A stretch of 46,408 nt of DNA from contig JAGUYK010000030.1 in the NCBI GenBank assembly GCA_020061355.1, positions 1 through 46,408 on the forward strand, in the 5' to 3' direction. The translations under genes were made by a program, and so were the position numbers. Numbering within the stretch: the first letter of the stretch is position 1; each line of letters starts with the position of its first letter. The notes beneath the pieces were generated by a model. The model saw only the letters and a program-made list of their open reading frames with translations. It searched no databases and had not been told where the DNA came from. This DNA comes from Ignavibacteriales bacterium. Lineage in GTDB: Bacteria > Bacteroidota > Ignavibacteria > Ignavibacteriales > Melioribacteraceae. Shown here piece by piece: positions 26,776 to 35,088 of this stretch.

Positions 26776-29370
26776 ATGTTGAAAATATTAACGTTGCTGT
26801 TGATTAGTGCCTCCACATTTTATGCTCAAACAAAATTTCTTTTTCCTTTTCAGAACTATAAACTAACTATAGAAAAACGGGTTGAAGATTTATCATCGCG
26901 ATTAACACTTAAGGAAAAAATTTTGCAAATGGTTTTTAACGCCCCGGCTATTGAACGTCTTGGCATTCCTGAATATAACTGGTGGAATGAATGTCTACAT
27001 GGTGTAGCTCGCAACGGACTTGCTACAGTTTTTCCTCAAGCAATTGGTCTTGCCGCAACATGGAATAAAGAGCTGATTTTTCAGGTTGGTAATGTAATCT
27101 CCGATGAGGCGCGTGCAAAGTACAATGATGCGGTCTCGAAAAATCAGAGAGGAATATATCAAGGTCTCACATTCTGGTCTCCAAACATAAATATTTTTCG
27201 CGATCCGAGATGGGGACGCGGACAGGAAACATATGGTGAAGATCCATTTCTTACGGGACAAATTGCGGTCAGTTTTATTAGAGGATTACAGGGTAATGAT
27301 CAGAATTATCTGAAACTTGTTGCTACATCAAAACATTTTGCAGTGCATAGCGGACCGGAACCCGACCGACATTCTTTCAATGCAGAAGTAAGCGAATACG
27401 ATCTGCGCGAAACATATTTGCCGGCTTTTAAGATTACGGTGGAAGAGGCAAATGTTCAATCTATAATGTGTGCTTACAATAGTTTGAGAGGAAATGCTTG
27501 CTGCAGTAACGATCCGTTGTTAAATAATATTTTAAGAAATGAATGGGGTTTCAAAAGTTATGTTGTTTCCGATTGCTGGGCAATAAAAGATATCTGGGAA
27601 TTCCATAAGCAAGCAGAAGATGCCGCTGAAGCTTCGGCACTTGCAGTAAAAGCTGGCACAGACCTTAATTGCGGAGTCTCATTCCCAAGTTTATTTGAAG
27701 CATATCAGAAAAAATTAGTTAGTGAGGAAGAGATTGATATAGCATTTAAACGGTTATTCACAGCAAGATTCAAACTCGGTATGTTCGATCCTCCGAATAT
27801 TGTTCCTTTTTCAAAAATTAATTTTGATAATGTTGATTCTGAAGAACATAAACAAATTGCACTTCTAACCGCACGTGAGTCAATAGTACTATTAAAGAAT
27901 GACAACAATCTTCTGCCCCTAAATAAAAATATTAAAAGCATAGCAGTCATTGGTTCTAACGCTGATGATGTTGAAGTATTACTTGGTAATTACACCGGAT
28001 TTCCATCTAATCCTATTACACCACTTGAAGGAATTAAAAGGAAGTTATCTGAAAAAACAAAAATTTATTATGAAGTCGGTTGTGATATCGTTGAAGGAAT
28101 GCCCAGCTCAACTGTGATACCGGATGAATATCTTTATACCGATTACTACAAAAAACTAAAAGGATTGAAAGCAGAAATATTCGACAATTCAAAATTTGAA
28201 GGTACGCCGGTTATCAAAAAGATTGATAGCAAAATTGATTTTTGGTGGCTTCATAATATTCCTTTCAAACAATTAAAACAGAATAATTTTTCGATTCGCT
28301 GGAGCGGTTACCTGGTTCCGACTAAAACGGGTGAATATAAAATCGGCGGATGGGGATTTAACGGACTTCATATTTATTTTGAAGATTCATTGATAGTAAA
28401 ATACGACGGCGAGCATCACCCGATTAAAAAATTTGCTTCACTTAGTCTTGAGAAAGGAAAACCGTATAAAATCAGAATTGATTATTACTCGAGTTCGCGT
28501 TATTCGATGGTTCAGTTGTTGTGGTCAGTTCCGGATGATGAAAAAGAAATTCGTGCGGTTGAAGCCGCAAAAAAATCTGATGTTGTAATTATGTGCATGG
28601 GAATATCTCCCCGACTCGAAGGAGAAGAGCTTGATGTTAGGATCCCCGGTTTTTATGGAGGCGATCGACTAACGCTTGATCTGCCGGCAAGCCAACAAAA
28701 ATTGATAAAGAAAATTTATGATCTCGGTAAACCGATTGTGCTTGTTCTGCTTAATGGAAGCGCACTTAGTATTAATTGTGAAACAGAGAATATCCCATCG
28801 ATAATTGAAACTTGGTATGGTGGACAAGTTGCGGGTGAGGCAATTGCCGATGTTTTATTCGGCGATTATAATCCATCGGGAAGATTACCGGTTACGTTTT
28901 ATAAATCTGTTGATCAGCTCCCGGATTTTAAAAATTATGATATGAAGGGACGAACCTATCGTTATTTTGATGGAGAGGTATTATTCCCGTTTGGATATGG
29001 ACTTAGTTACACTACGTTTGAATGTTCTAATTTGCGACTGGATAGATCAAGAATAAAAGAAAATGAATCAGTAAAACTTTTTGTGGATGTTAAAAATATC
29101 GGAAGAAGAAACGGGGCGGAAGTCGTTCAGCTATATATTAAAGGAAAAGGTGTTTCTGAAAATGATGCGATTAAAACTTTAAAAGGATTCGAAAAAGTTT
29201 TTTTAAGGACTGGCGAAACTAAAACAGTGACTTTTAAAATCAGTCCCGAAACTCTTGAGAAGTTTGTTGAAGGGAAAGGATTTGTTGTTAAAAAAAAAAA
29301 TTATTCGCTTCTGGTTGGTTCTTCATCTAATAATCCTGATTTGCAGGAAATTACAATAACGGTGGAGTAA
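26776..29370 (+). CDS. Exported GH3 beta-glycosidase with PA14 insert
   Basis: An 864-residue exported enzyme with signal MLKILTLLLISASTFYAQ. The GH3 N-terminal barrel contains YNWWNECLHGVARNG (about 65-79) and WSPNINIFRDPRWGRGQETYGEDP. YVVSDCWAI carries the nucleophile Asp at D266. An alpha/beta sandwich follows and is interrupted by a PA14 domain (about 450-590, FSIRWSGYLVPTKTGEYKI). A C-terminal fibronectin III-like domain includes VKNIGRRNGAEVVQLYIK. The SDC[WG]AI variant is frequent in xylosidase-like GH3, so beta-xylosidase or beta-glucosidase is the best guess. PA14 inserts usually cap the active site and bind sugars. The context is a glycan-degradation run. Confidence 0.9.
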   Translation: MLKILTLLLISASTFYAQTKFLFPFQNYKLTIEKRVEDLSSRLTLKEKILQMVFNAPAIERLGIPEYNWWNECLHGVARNGLATVFPQAIGLAATWNKELIFQVGNVISDEARAKYNDAVSKNQRGIYQGLTFWSPNINIFRDPRWGRGQETYGEDPFLTGQIAVSFIRGLQGNDQNYLKLVATSKHFAVHSGPEPDRHSFNAEVSEYDLRETYLPAFKITVEEANVQSIMCAYNSLRGNACCSNDPLLNNILRNEWGFKSYVVSDCWAIKDIWEFHKQAEDAAEASALAVKAGTDLNCGVSFPSLFEAYQKKLVSEEEIDIAFKRLFTARFKLGMFDPPNIVPFSKINFDNVDSEEHKQIALLTARESIVLLKNDNNLLPLNKNIKSIAVIGSNADDVEVLLGNYTGFPSNPITPLEGIKRKLSEKTKIYYEVGCDIVEGMPSSTVIPDEYLYTDYYKKLKGLKAEIFDNSKFEGTPVIKKIDSKIDFWWLHNIPFKQLKQNNFSIRWSGYLVPTKTGEYKIGGWGFNGLHIYFEDSLIVKYDGEHHPIKKFASLSLEKGKPYKIRIDYYSSSRYSMVQLLWSVPDDEKEIRAVEAAKKSDVVIMCMGISPRLEGEELDVRIPGFYGGDRLTLDLPASQQKLIKKIYDLGKPIVLVLLNGSALSINCETENIPSIIETWYGGQVAGEAIADVLFGDYNPSGRLPVTFYKSVDQLPDFKNYDMKGRTYRYFDGEVLFPFGYGLSYTTFECSNLRLDRSRIKENESVKLFVDVKNIGRRNGAEVVQLYIKGKGVSENDAIKTLKGFEKVFLRTGETKTVTFKISPETLEKFVEGKGFVVKKKNYSLLVGSSSNNPDLQEITITVE

Positions 29371-29427
29371 ATTATTAAGATCAGGAAATACGAAAATAGA
29401 TATGGATTTGAATTACGGTTTAAAATT

Positions 29428-29465
29428 ATCCGTGTAAATCTGCTTAATCCGTATAATCCGCGTTC
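29428..29465 (+). repeat. Four-unit 9-bp degenerate tandem repeat
   Basis: The units ATCCGTGTAA, ATCTGCTTA, ATCCGTATA and ATCCGCGTT run in series with spacing of 9-10 bases, ending 16 bases before the next start. The pattern recalls other short periodic repeats seen between genes in this kind of genome. No function is evident. Confidence 0.5.
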
Positions 29466-29480
29466 TATGAAGAGGATGCT

Positions 29481-31637
29481 ATGAGAAATATTATTTTATT
29501 TTTTTTATTTGCCAATGCTTTAATTGCCCAACAACTTAATGTTTCCAATAAGTATCTAAGAGTAACTGCTAAACAAAACGACCCGCTCTATACGACTTAT
29601 ACAGCCGCAATGGAACGATCCCGTCTGTATGGTGATAAAGGCTATAAAATGGATTACTATTCCGATTGTTCGCCTATAACATATTCAGGTGATCAGGCCG
29701 GTAAGTTCTATTGCATCTGGAAAGTTGATCAGGTTGTTGTGATGAACACTGGAGAGTATTTTGACAAACCGGTTGTCACTTCTTCATTCCCGGATATGGC
29801 TATTGTTGAACATTCTCCTTTCAGAGGAATAAAAGTTCAGGAAACATTTTTTGTCTACAGCTCTTCGATTGCACTTGTTAATCTTCAGATAAAAAATGAG
29901 GATAAAATTTCTCACAATGTTGAATTATATCCGGTACTTGAGCTTGGGAACGATTCGCTTTTAATCAAGGGCTATGATGAGATAACTAATACTTACATTA
30001 CAAACCATTATGAATCCAAATACAGATTGGTCAGCTCACTTTACAAGAATGCACCTTACCCAACAGATACAAGGGATTTCTTTACTGCTAACTTTAAACC
30101 CTATTCATTCGGCGGCTATAACGGAGGGACGGAAAATTTTTATGTTACTATTAAAACCGACTTTTATGAAAAGAATAGAAATGATTCTCTAAATCATAAA
30201 AAAGAAGGATATGTAAATTTTGTATCACTTCACAGAAAATTCTCATTAAAACCGGGTGAAGAAATAAATCTAAGGTATCTCCGTGGCTGGCAAGATCAAA
30301 AAGAAAATGTTGAAGAATTATCAAAAGAGATTGAAAAACTGAAAAAAGAACCATTACAGAAATATGTTGATGAAAACATTAAACTGTTTTCGGGAATACC
30401 CCGCATTAACTTCACGACAGAAGAAGAAAAACTTGTTTACTTAAGCTCGTTTAATTTAGTCCGCGGATGTTTTTATCCACCCACAGAAAAAACCAGTTAC
30501 AACTTCTATGTTTTCTCGCGTCAGCCGTTATGGGGTTGGGGACATGGTCATCAGGTTCTGCACGAATCATTAAGTATGCTGGCATATGCTTACCTCGATC
30601 CCCAATCTGCTCAAGGTTCGCAATATGTTTATATGGAACAGCAGCGCGAAGACGGCTTAATTGCTTATCGGCATGGTCCGCGCGGATTGCAGGACTATCC
30701 TCACTTCAGTAAAGAACTTGGTAAAGATATGTCGACTACTTCAGCGCCGTTCTTTAGCTGGATTAATTGGGAAATTTATAAAGTACGTAGGGACAAAAAA
30801 TTTCTAAGCGATGCTTACAAAAGCGGAGTTAAGTATACGAACTGGCTGGTAGAAAATCGTGATCTTGACAGGGATGGAACATTCGAATGGGGACCTTACG
30901 GAATAATTGAAAATGTGCGCGACTGGTATAATGCAGTCTTTCAGGTTAGTGCTGAAAGATATCTTGATGTTGATAAAGAGGATATCTCCGATGAATTGGA
31001 ATGTCTGGATCTTACATTAATGATTGTGAAAGAAATGAGATCACTCTCTGAAATAGCAGAAGAACTTGGAAATAAAAATGAATCAATTGAATGGAAAAAT
31101 AAAGCTGACGAAACATCAAAACTCGTAAATGAAAGAATGTGGGATGACGAAAAACAATTTTATTTCTCGGTTAACAAAGAGGATCATACTTTTAAGTATT
31201 TAACACGCGATTTAAGACGCGAAGAAATTATTGGATTCCTCGCACTGTGGGCTGAAGTAGCACCAAAAGAACGTGCCGGGAAATTGATTGCGAAATTATT
31301 AGATCCCGAAAAGTTCTGGAGAAAGTATGGCGTTCCTACTCTCGCTGCTGACGACGAGTGGTACACTCCGTATGTTGATTACTGTTGCAAGTGGAATGGT
31401 CCGGTCTGGTTGCTCTGGAATTATATGGTTCTTGACGGGTTGAAAAAATACGAATATGATAATATTGCAAACCAGCTTGCGGATAAAATGATGCTGGCTG
31501 TTACAACACAATTAAAAAAGAATCATAACTTCTGGGAATCTTACAGCCCGGATAATGAAGTGCTCAATTCTCCGCCGAATTATATCTGGGATTCCATAAT
31601 GGCGCGAGTATTAATAGAAAAGTATAAATCAAAATAA
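29481..31637 (+). CDS. Exported six-hairpin glycoside hydrolase (GH63/MGH1-like), copy 2
   Basis: A 718-residue exported enzyme with signal MRNIILFFLFANALIAQ. It follows the same plan as copy 1: an N-terminal beta-sandwich and an (alpha/alpha)6 domain with YNFYVFSRQPLWGWGHGHQ (about 339-357), then LHESLSMLAYAYL. WNGPVW (about 639-644) and FWESYSPDN (about 684-692) follow. Extra residues relative to copy 1 include a YCCK segment just before WNGPVW. The duplication with divergence suggests two related but distinct substrates or linkages. It probably acts in the periplasm. It is the last glycosidase before the transposase remnant. Confidence 0.78.
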   Translation: MRNIILFFLFANALIAQQLNVSNKYLRVTAKQNDPLYTTYTAAMERSRLYGDKGYKMDYYSDCSPITYSGDQAGKFYCIWKVDQVVVMNTGEYFDKPVVTSSFPDMAIVEHSPFRGIKVQETFFVYSSSIALVNLQIKNEDKISHNVELYPVLELGNDSLLIKGYDEITNTYITNHYESKYRLVSSLYKNAPYPTDTRDFFTANFKPYSFGGYNGGTENFYVTIKTDFYEKNRNDSLNHKKEGYVNFVSLHRKFSLKPGEEINLRYLRGWQDQKENVEELSKEIEKLKKEPLQKYVDENIKLFSGIPRINFTTEEEKLVYLSSFNLVRGCFYPPTEKTSYNFYVFSRQPLWGWGHGHQVLHESLSMLAYAYLDPQSAQGSQYVYMEQQREDGLIAYRHGPRGLQDYPHFSKELGKDMSTTSAPFFSWINWEIYKVRRDKKFLSDAYKSGVKYTNWLVENRDLDRDGTFEWGPYGIIENVRDWYNAVFQVSAERYLDVDKEDISDELECLDLTLMIVKEMRSLSEIAEELGNKNESIEWKNKADETSKLVNERMWDDEKQFYFSVNKEDHTFKYLTRDLRREEIIGFLALWAEVAPKERAGKLIAKLLDPEKFWRKYGVPTLAADDEWYTPYVDYCCKWNGPVWLLWNYMVLDGLKKYEYDNIANQLADKMMLAVTTQLKKNHNFWESYSPDNEVLNSPPNYIWDSIMARVLIEKYKSK

Positions 31638-31682
31638 CAGCTCAGTGGTAGTGAAAAATCAGCTCGGTGAAATAATGAATTA

Positions 31683-31695
31683 GCACCGTAGGGGC
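31683..31695 (+). repeat. REP-like palindrome 1
   Basis: GCACCGTAGGGGC: arms of five bases with one mismatch around GTA, followed by GATATATA. It lies upstream of the transposase remnant. One of six related short palindromes here. Confidence 0.55.
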
Positions 31696-31735
31696 GATAT
31701 ATAAGTAAGTAAGTAGCATAATAAAAAGAAGTCAA

Positions 31736-31749
31736 GCTCCGTCAGGAGC
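31736..31749 (+). repeat. REP-like palindrome 2
   Basis: GCTCC-GTCA-GGAGC, a perfect five-base stem with a four-base loop, followed by GACATAATAAT. It lies 24 bases before the transposase start and could be the left-end hairpin of the element. Confidence 0.6.
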
Positions 31750-31772
31750 GACATAATAATCGGGGTGTTACC

Positions 31773-32233
31773 ATGGCAAACACATATTCACAACTTTATA
31801 TACATGTTGTGATAGTAGTTAAAGGTAGAGAGAACCTGATAACTACTCACATCCGGGATGACCTTTACAAATACATATCAGGAATAATTTCTAACAAGAA
31901 TCAAAAACTACTGGCAATCGGCGGTATGCCTGATCATCTTCATATCTTTGTCAGCATGAACCTGATATGAAATTATCTGATCTTGTGCGTGATATAAAAG
32001 CAAACTCCAGCAAGTGGATAAACGAAAATAGATTTGTAAAAGGAAAATTCAATTGGCAAGAAGGTTATGGAGCTTTTTCTTATGCCAAATCTCAAAGAGA
32101 TAAAGTTATAAAGTATATAATGAACCAAGAACGACATCACCATATAAAGTCATTCAGGGAAGAGTACATAGATATGCTTAAGAAATATGATACTAGTTAC
32201 GTTGAGAAATATTTATTTAATTGGATTGCGTAA
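31773..32233 (+). pseudogene. IS200/RAYT-like Y1 transposase, frameshifted
   Basis: Two reading frames, 31773-31970 and 31967-32233, together make an IS200-type TnpA of about 153 residues. The first half (MANTYSQLYIHVVIVVKGR to GMPDHLHIFV) carries the HuH motif H-L-H. The second half (MKLSDLVRDIKANSSKW to YIMNQERHH) carries the Y-x3-Q helix with the probable catalytic Tyr. A one-base deletion near 31961-31963, where an MNPDMKLSDL reading is expected, splits the two active-site parts. The ATGA overlap could allow re-initiation, but separate halves are unlikely to be active. Y1 transposases cut and rejoin single-stranded DNA at hairpins, matching the flanking palindromes. Confidence 0.85.
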
Positions 32234-32243
32234 TGTATGTATC

Positions 32244-32256
32244 ACCCCTACGGGGT
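32244..32256 (-). repeat. REP-like palindrome 3 (inverted)
   Basis: ACCCC-TAC-GGGGT, a perfect five-base stem. Read on the minus strand it gives CCCCGTAGGGGTGATACAT, matching palindrome 1 plus its GATATAT tail. It is 11 bases after the transposase stop and could be the right-end hairpin. Confidence 0.6.
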
Positions 32257-32295
32257 TCGATTTTGTTGGAGTATATTGTGCATTACAATTATTTC

Positions 32296-32308
32296 GCGCC
32301 TAAGGCGC
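32296..32308 (-). repeat. REP-like palindrome 4 (inverted)
   Basis: GCGCC-TAA-GGCGC, a perfect five-base stem. Read on the minus strand it is followed by GAAAT, as in palindromes 5 and 6. Confidence 0.55.
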
Positions 32309-32363
32309 TTGGATTTCAAAAAAATCAGATTATAAGAGATTAATTTTTATTGAAGCTGAACTA

Positions 32364-32376
32364 GTCCCGTAGGGAC
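32364..32376 (+). repeat. REP-like palindrome 5
   Basis: GTCCC-GTA-GGGAC, a perfect five-base stem, followed by GAAATATTTATA. Same orientation as palindromes 1, 2 and 6. Confidence 0.6.
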
Positions 32377-32410
32377 GAAATATTTATAAAAATAAAAAGA
32401 AACAAGTTAA

Positions 32411-32423
32411 GCTCCGTAGGAGC
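32411..32423 (+). repeat. REP-like palindrome 6
   Basis: GCTCC-GTA-GGAGC, a perfect five-base stem followed by GAAATATATAT, 32 bases before the next start codon. The flanking AAGTTAAGCTCCGT echoes AAGTCAAGCTCCGT at palindrome 2. Confidence 0.6.
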
Positions 32424-32455
32424 GAAATATATATCAACAAAAAAGAAATGAAACA

Positions 32456-35053
32456 ATGAAACAAATTAAATCTGCTATACTCATTCTTATATTAATATCA
32501 AATCCTCTTCTGGCACAAACACCAAAGTTCGAACTACCTCAAAACGATTTAACACTCACACGTACCGCACAACCCCATCAGTACATGGATAAGATCGGAA
32601 GCAAAGCTGCACTTATGGGTTTCGAAAACGGAACATTCGAGATGTGGATCTGGCCGTGGAAAGTTCTACGCGGGTTCGAGTTGCAATTTTTCGTTGGTTC
32701 AACAACACAACCGATCTTATCGAAAGATATTGTGCGTGAAATTTCTGTTACTCCGGAAGCAACAACCATAACATTCGTCTATGAATCTTTCACAGTAAAA
32801 GAAATAATTTTCATTCCGTACAATAAACCCGGTGCAATTATTTTACTTGATGTTTACACAACAACGCCTCTTACCATTGTGCCCGGATTTATGCCTGTAA
32901 TGCAGCCGCAATGGCCGGCAGGAATTGGCGGACAATACAGTTACTGGGATGATAACCTAAAAGCCTATATCATTTCAGAATCGCAGCGGCGAGGAATTTT
33001 TGTTTGCGGTTCACCAATGGCTCAACAAATGGCAGCTCCACCCGCTCACATGTTTGCTGATAATCCTATTCAATTTAAGTTCACCGTTGAGCCGAATAAA
33101 GCCAACGAAAATTTCTATCCTATTGTTATTGCCGGAATGCATCAACAACCACGCGATTCCGTTTTCAATCTTTATAAAGATCTCTCTGCCAATGTTGAAA
33201 AATACTATAACCAAACTTTCGAGCATTATAAAAAACTTCGCGAATCAACAATACAGATTGCAACACCTGATAAACAAGTTAATCTCGCATTTGAATTTGG
33301 AAAAGTTGCATTAAGTAATTTAATGGTTGAGAACCCAACTCTTGGTAAAGGAATGGTTGCCGGGTACGGATTGAGCGGCGGTGGTGGCAGACCGGGATTT
33401 GCATGGTACTTTGGCGGCGATGCGTTTATCAACTCGCTTGCAATAAATAGTTATGGTGATTATCAAGCTGTGAGAAATGCTTTGATGTTTACTCAGAAAT
33501 GGCAGCGTCAGGAAAATTTTCCAATCAAAAAGAAATCGAAAGTTGATAAACCAACCGACATAGGTAAAATGGCGCATGAACTTTCACAAAGTGATGGACT
33601 TATCGATTGGTGGAACGATTATCATTACGGATATAATCACGCCGATACAACGCCCTGGTATCTTGTGGCAATGGGAGATTATTTCAGAAAGACGGGCGAT
33701 GTTGAATTTATTAACAAAAGCTGGGAGTCTATCATTCAGGCATATAAATGGTGTTTAAGCAAAGATAGCAATGGTGATGGTTTGATGGATCTGAAAGGTG
33801 CCGGACTTGGTGTTTTGGAATTCGGTGCCCTCGTTAAAATTAATAACGATATGTACACTCAGGGATTGTGGACTCAGGGAATAAAAGAAGTTAATCTTAT
33901 GGCAAAGTATGTGGGTGATAAGGAGATTGAAAAGTTATCCGGAGAACTTTTGCCGAAAGCAATTATTGCACTTGAGAAAATATTCTGGATGGAAGACCTT
34001 GGTTATTACAGCTTTGGCGCAAGCGACGATGGTAAACAGGTGCGAGATAAAAATATCTTTCCAACATCTATTATGATTTTCGATCTTCTAGAAAATTCAC
34101 GTTGCGAACAGTCGATAAAAAACTTTAATGAAAGCGACATGATAACCGACTGGGGTGTTCGCAACTTATCAAATAAATCAGCACTGTATGAACCGACTAA
34201 TTATAACTACGGAACTGTCTGGGGGTTCAATTCTTTGTTTGCAAATGCTGCACAGTATAAATATCATTATAATCTCCCGGCTTATTCACTTCTTAGTAAT
34301 ACATTGCAGCACACTTTCGATTATGGACTTGGGGTTTTCCCCGAAGTATTTTCAGGCGATATTAATACAAAACTTGGAGAAGCCTATAATAATCAGGGCT
34401 TCTGTACAAGTGGATATATTTTTCCAATCATGACCGGTATGCTGGGAGTTAATGTAAACGCTTTAGAAAATAAGTTAACTTTTGCACCGAAACTTCCTAT
34501 GCAATGGGAGTGGCTCGACGTTAAAAATGTTAAAGTCGGTAAATCGGTTCTGAATCTAACAAATAAATTGAAGAACGGTGAATGGAAACTTATCATTGAA
34601 AAATCTGGTGATGGCAAAGTTAACTTCGATTTTATGCCCGATCTATTTCCCGGATCAAAATTAAATTCTGTTACAGTCGATGGTAACCCGATAGATTTCG
34701 AAGAATTAAATCACGAACAGGCAGTTCAACTAAAAACTAATATTATTGTTTCTGCTAAACATGAAATTATCGTGAAATATAAACCATCAGTAGAGATTTA
34801 CTTAATTGATGCGACAACCCCTATCGGGGCTACAAGTGAAGGATTGAAAATAATTTCCCAAAGATTTTCCGGCAATCGATTATATATAGATTTAGAAATA
34901 AAACCGGCTAAAGAATATAGGCTTGGGATTATAAATGAAAAACTGATAAAATCAATTGTCGGAGCCAGGGAACTTGATGGTAAATTGTATTTCAAGACTC
35001 CGGGTAGCGGAAATGAATTTGTTAAACATCAAATTATGATTGAAATTAAATAG
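32456..35053 (+). CDS. Exported amylo-alpha-1,6-glucosidase-like glycoside hydrolase (GH63/GH133-like)
   Basis: An 865-residue exported protein with signal MKQIKSAILILILISNPLLAQ. A beta-rich N-terminal part (about 25-280) precedes an (alpha/alpha)6 domain with PGFAWYFGGDAFINSLA (about 313-329). This parallels the 'WFGRD' segment of debranching enzymes. MAHELSQSDGLIDW and NHADTTPWYLVAMGDYFRKTGD match the 'HADTTPLF' acceptor region of amylo-alpha-1,6-glucosidases. The last 150 residues form a beta-domain (LPMQWEWLDVKNVKVG onward). Probable action on alpha-linked oligosaccharides in the periplasm. It differs from the other two six-hairpin enzymes, so it is not a third copy. Confidence 0.8.
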   Translation: MKQIKSAILILILISNPLLAQTPKFELPQNDLTLTRTAQPHQYMDKIGSKAALMGFENGTFEMWIWPWKVLRGFELQFFVGSTTQPILSKDIVREISVTPEATTITFVYESFTVKEIIFIPYNKPGAIILLDVYTTTPLTIVPGFMPVMQPQWPAGIGGQYSYWDDNLKAYIISESQRRGIFVCGSPMAQQMAAPPAHMFADNPIQFKFTVEPNKANENFYPIVIAGMHQQPRDSVFNLYKDLSANVEKYYNQTFEHYKKLRESTIQIATPDKQVNLAFEFGKVALSNLMVENPTLGKGMVAGYGLSGGGGRPGFAWYFGGDAFINSLAINSYGDYQAVRNALMFTQKWQRQENFPIKKKSKVDKPTDIGKMAHELSQSDGLIDWWNDYHYGYNHADTTPWYLVAMGDYFRKTGDVEFINKSWESIIQAYKWCLSKDSNGDGLMDLKGAGLGVLEFGALVKINNDMYTQGLWTQGIKEVNLMAKYVGDKEIEKLSGELLPKAIIALEKIFWMEDLGYYSFGASDDGKQVRDKNIFPTSIMIFDLLENSRCEQSIKNFNESDMITDWGVRNLSNKSALYEPTNYNYGTVWGFNSLFANAAQYKYHYNLPAYSLLSNTLQHTFDYGLGVFPEVFSGDINTKLGEAYNNQGFCTSGYIFPIMTGMLGVNVNALENKLTFAPKLPMQWEWLDVKNVKVGKSVLNLTNKLKNGEWKLIIEKSGDGKVNFDFMPDLFPGSKLNSVTVDGNPIDFEELNHEQAVQLKTNIIVSAKHEIIVKYKPSVEIYLIDATTPIGATSEGLKIISQRFSGNRLYIDLEIKPAKEYRLGIINEKLIKSIVGARELDGKLYFKTPGSGNEFVKHQIMIEIK

Positions 35054-35088
35054 ATAAAATTATTTGTAAAGAAATTATGGAGTTACAC

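Noticed and set aside
31955-31970. Programmed ribosomal frameshift in the transposase
   Set aside because: No X-XXY-YYZ slippery site precedes the junction and no downstream stem is evident; a simple deletion explains it better.
32254-32263. GGTTCGATTT as the T-loop of a tRNA
   Set aside because: It is part of a palindrome flank, and no acceptor or anticodon stem pairs around it.
31683-32423. The palindromes as a CRISPR array
   Set aside because: Units are only 13-14 bases, occur in both orientations, have irregular spacing and surround a transposase.
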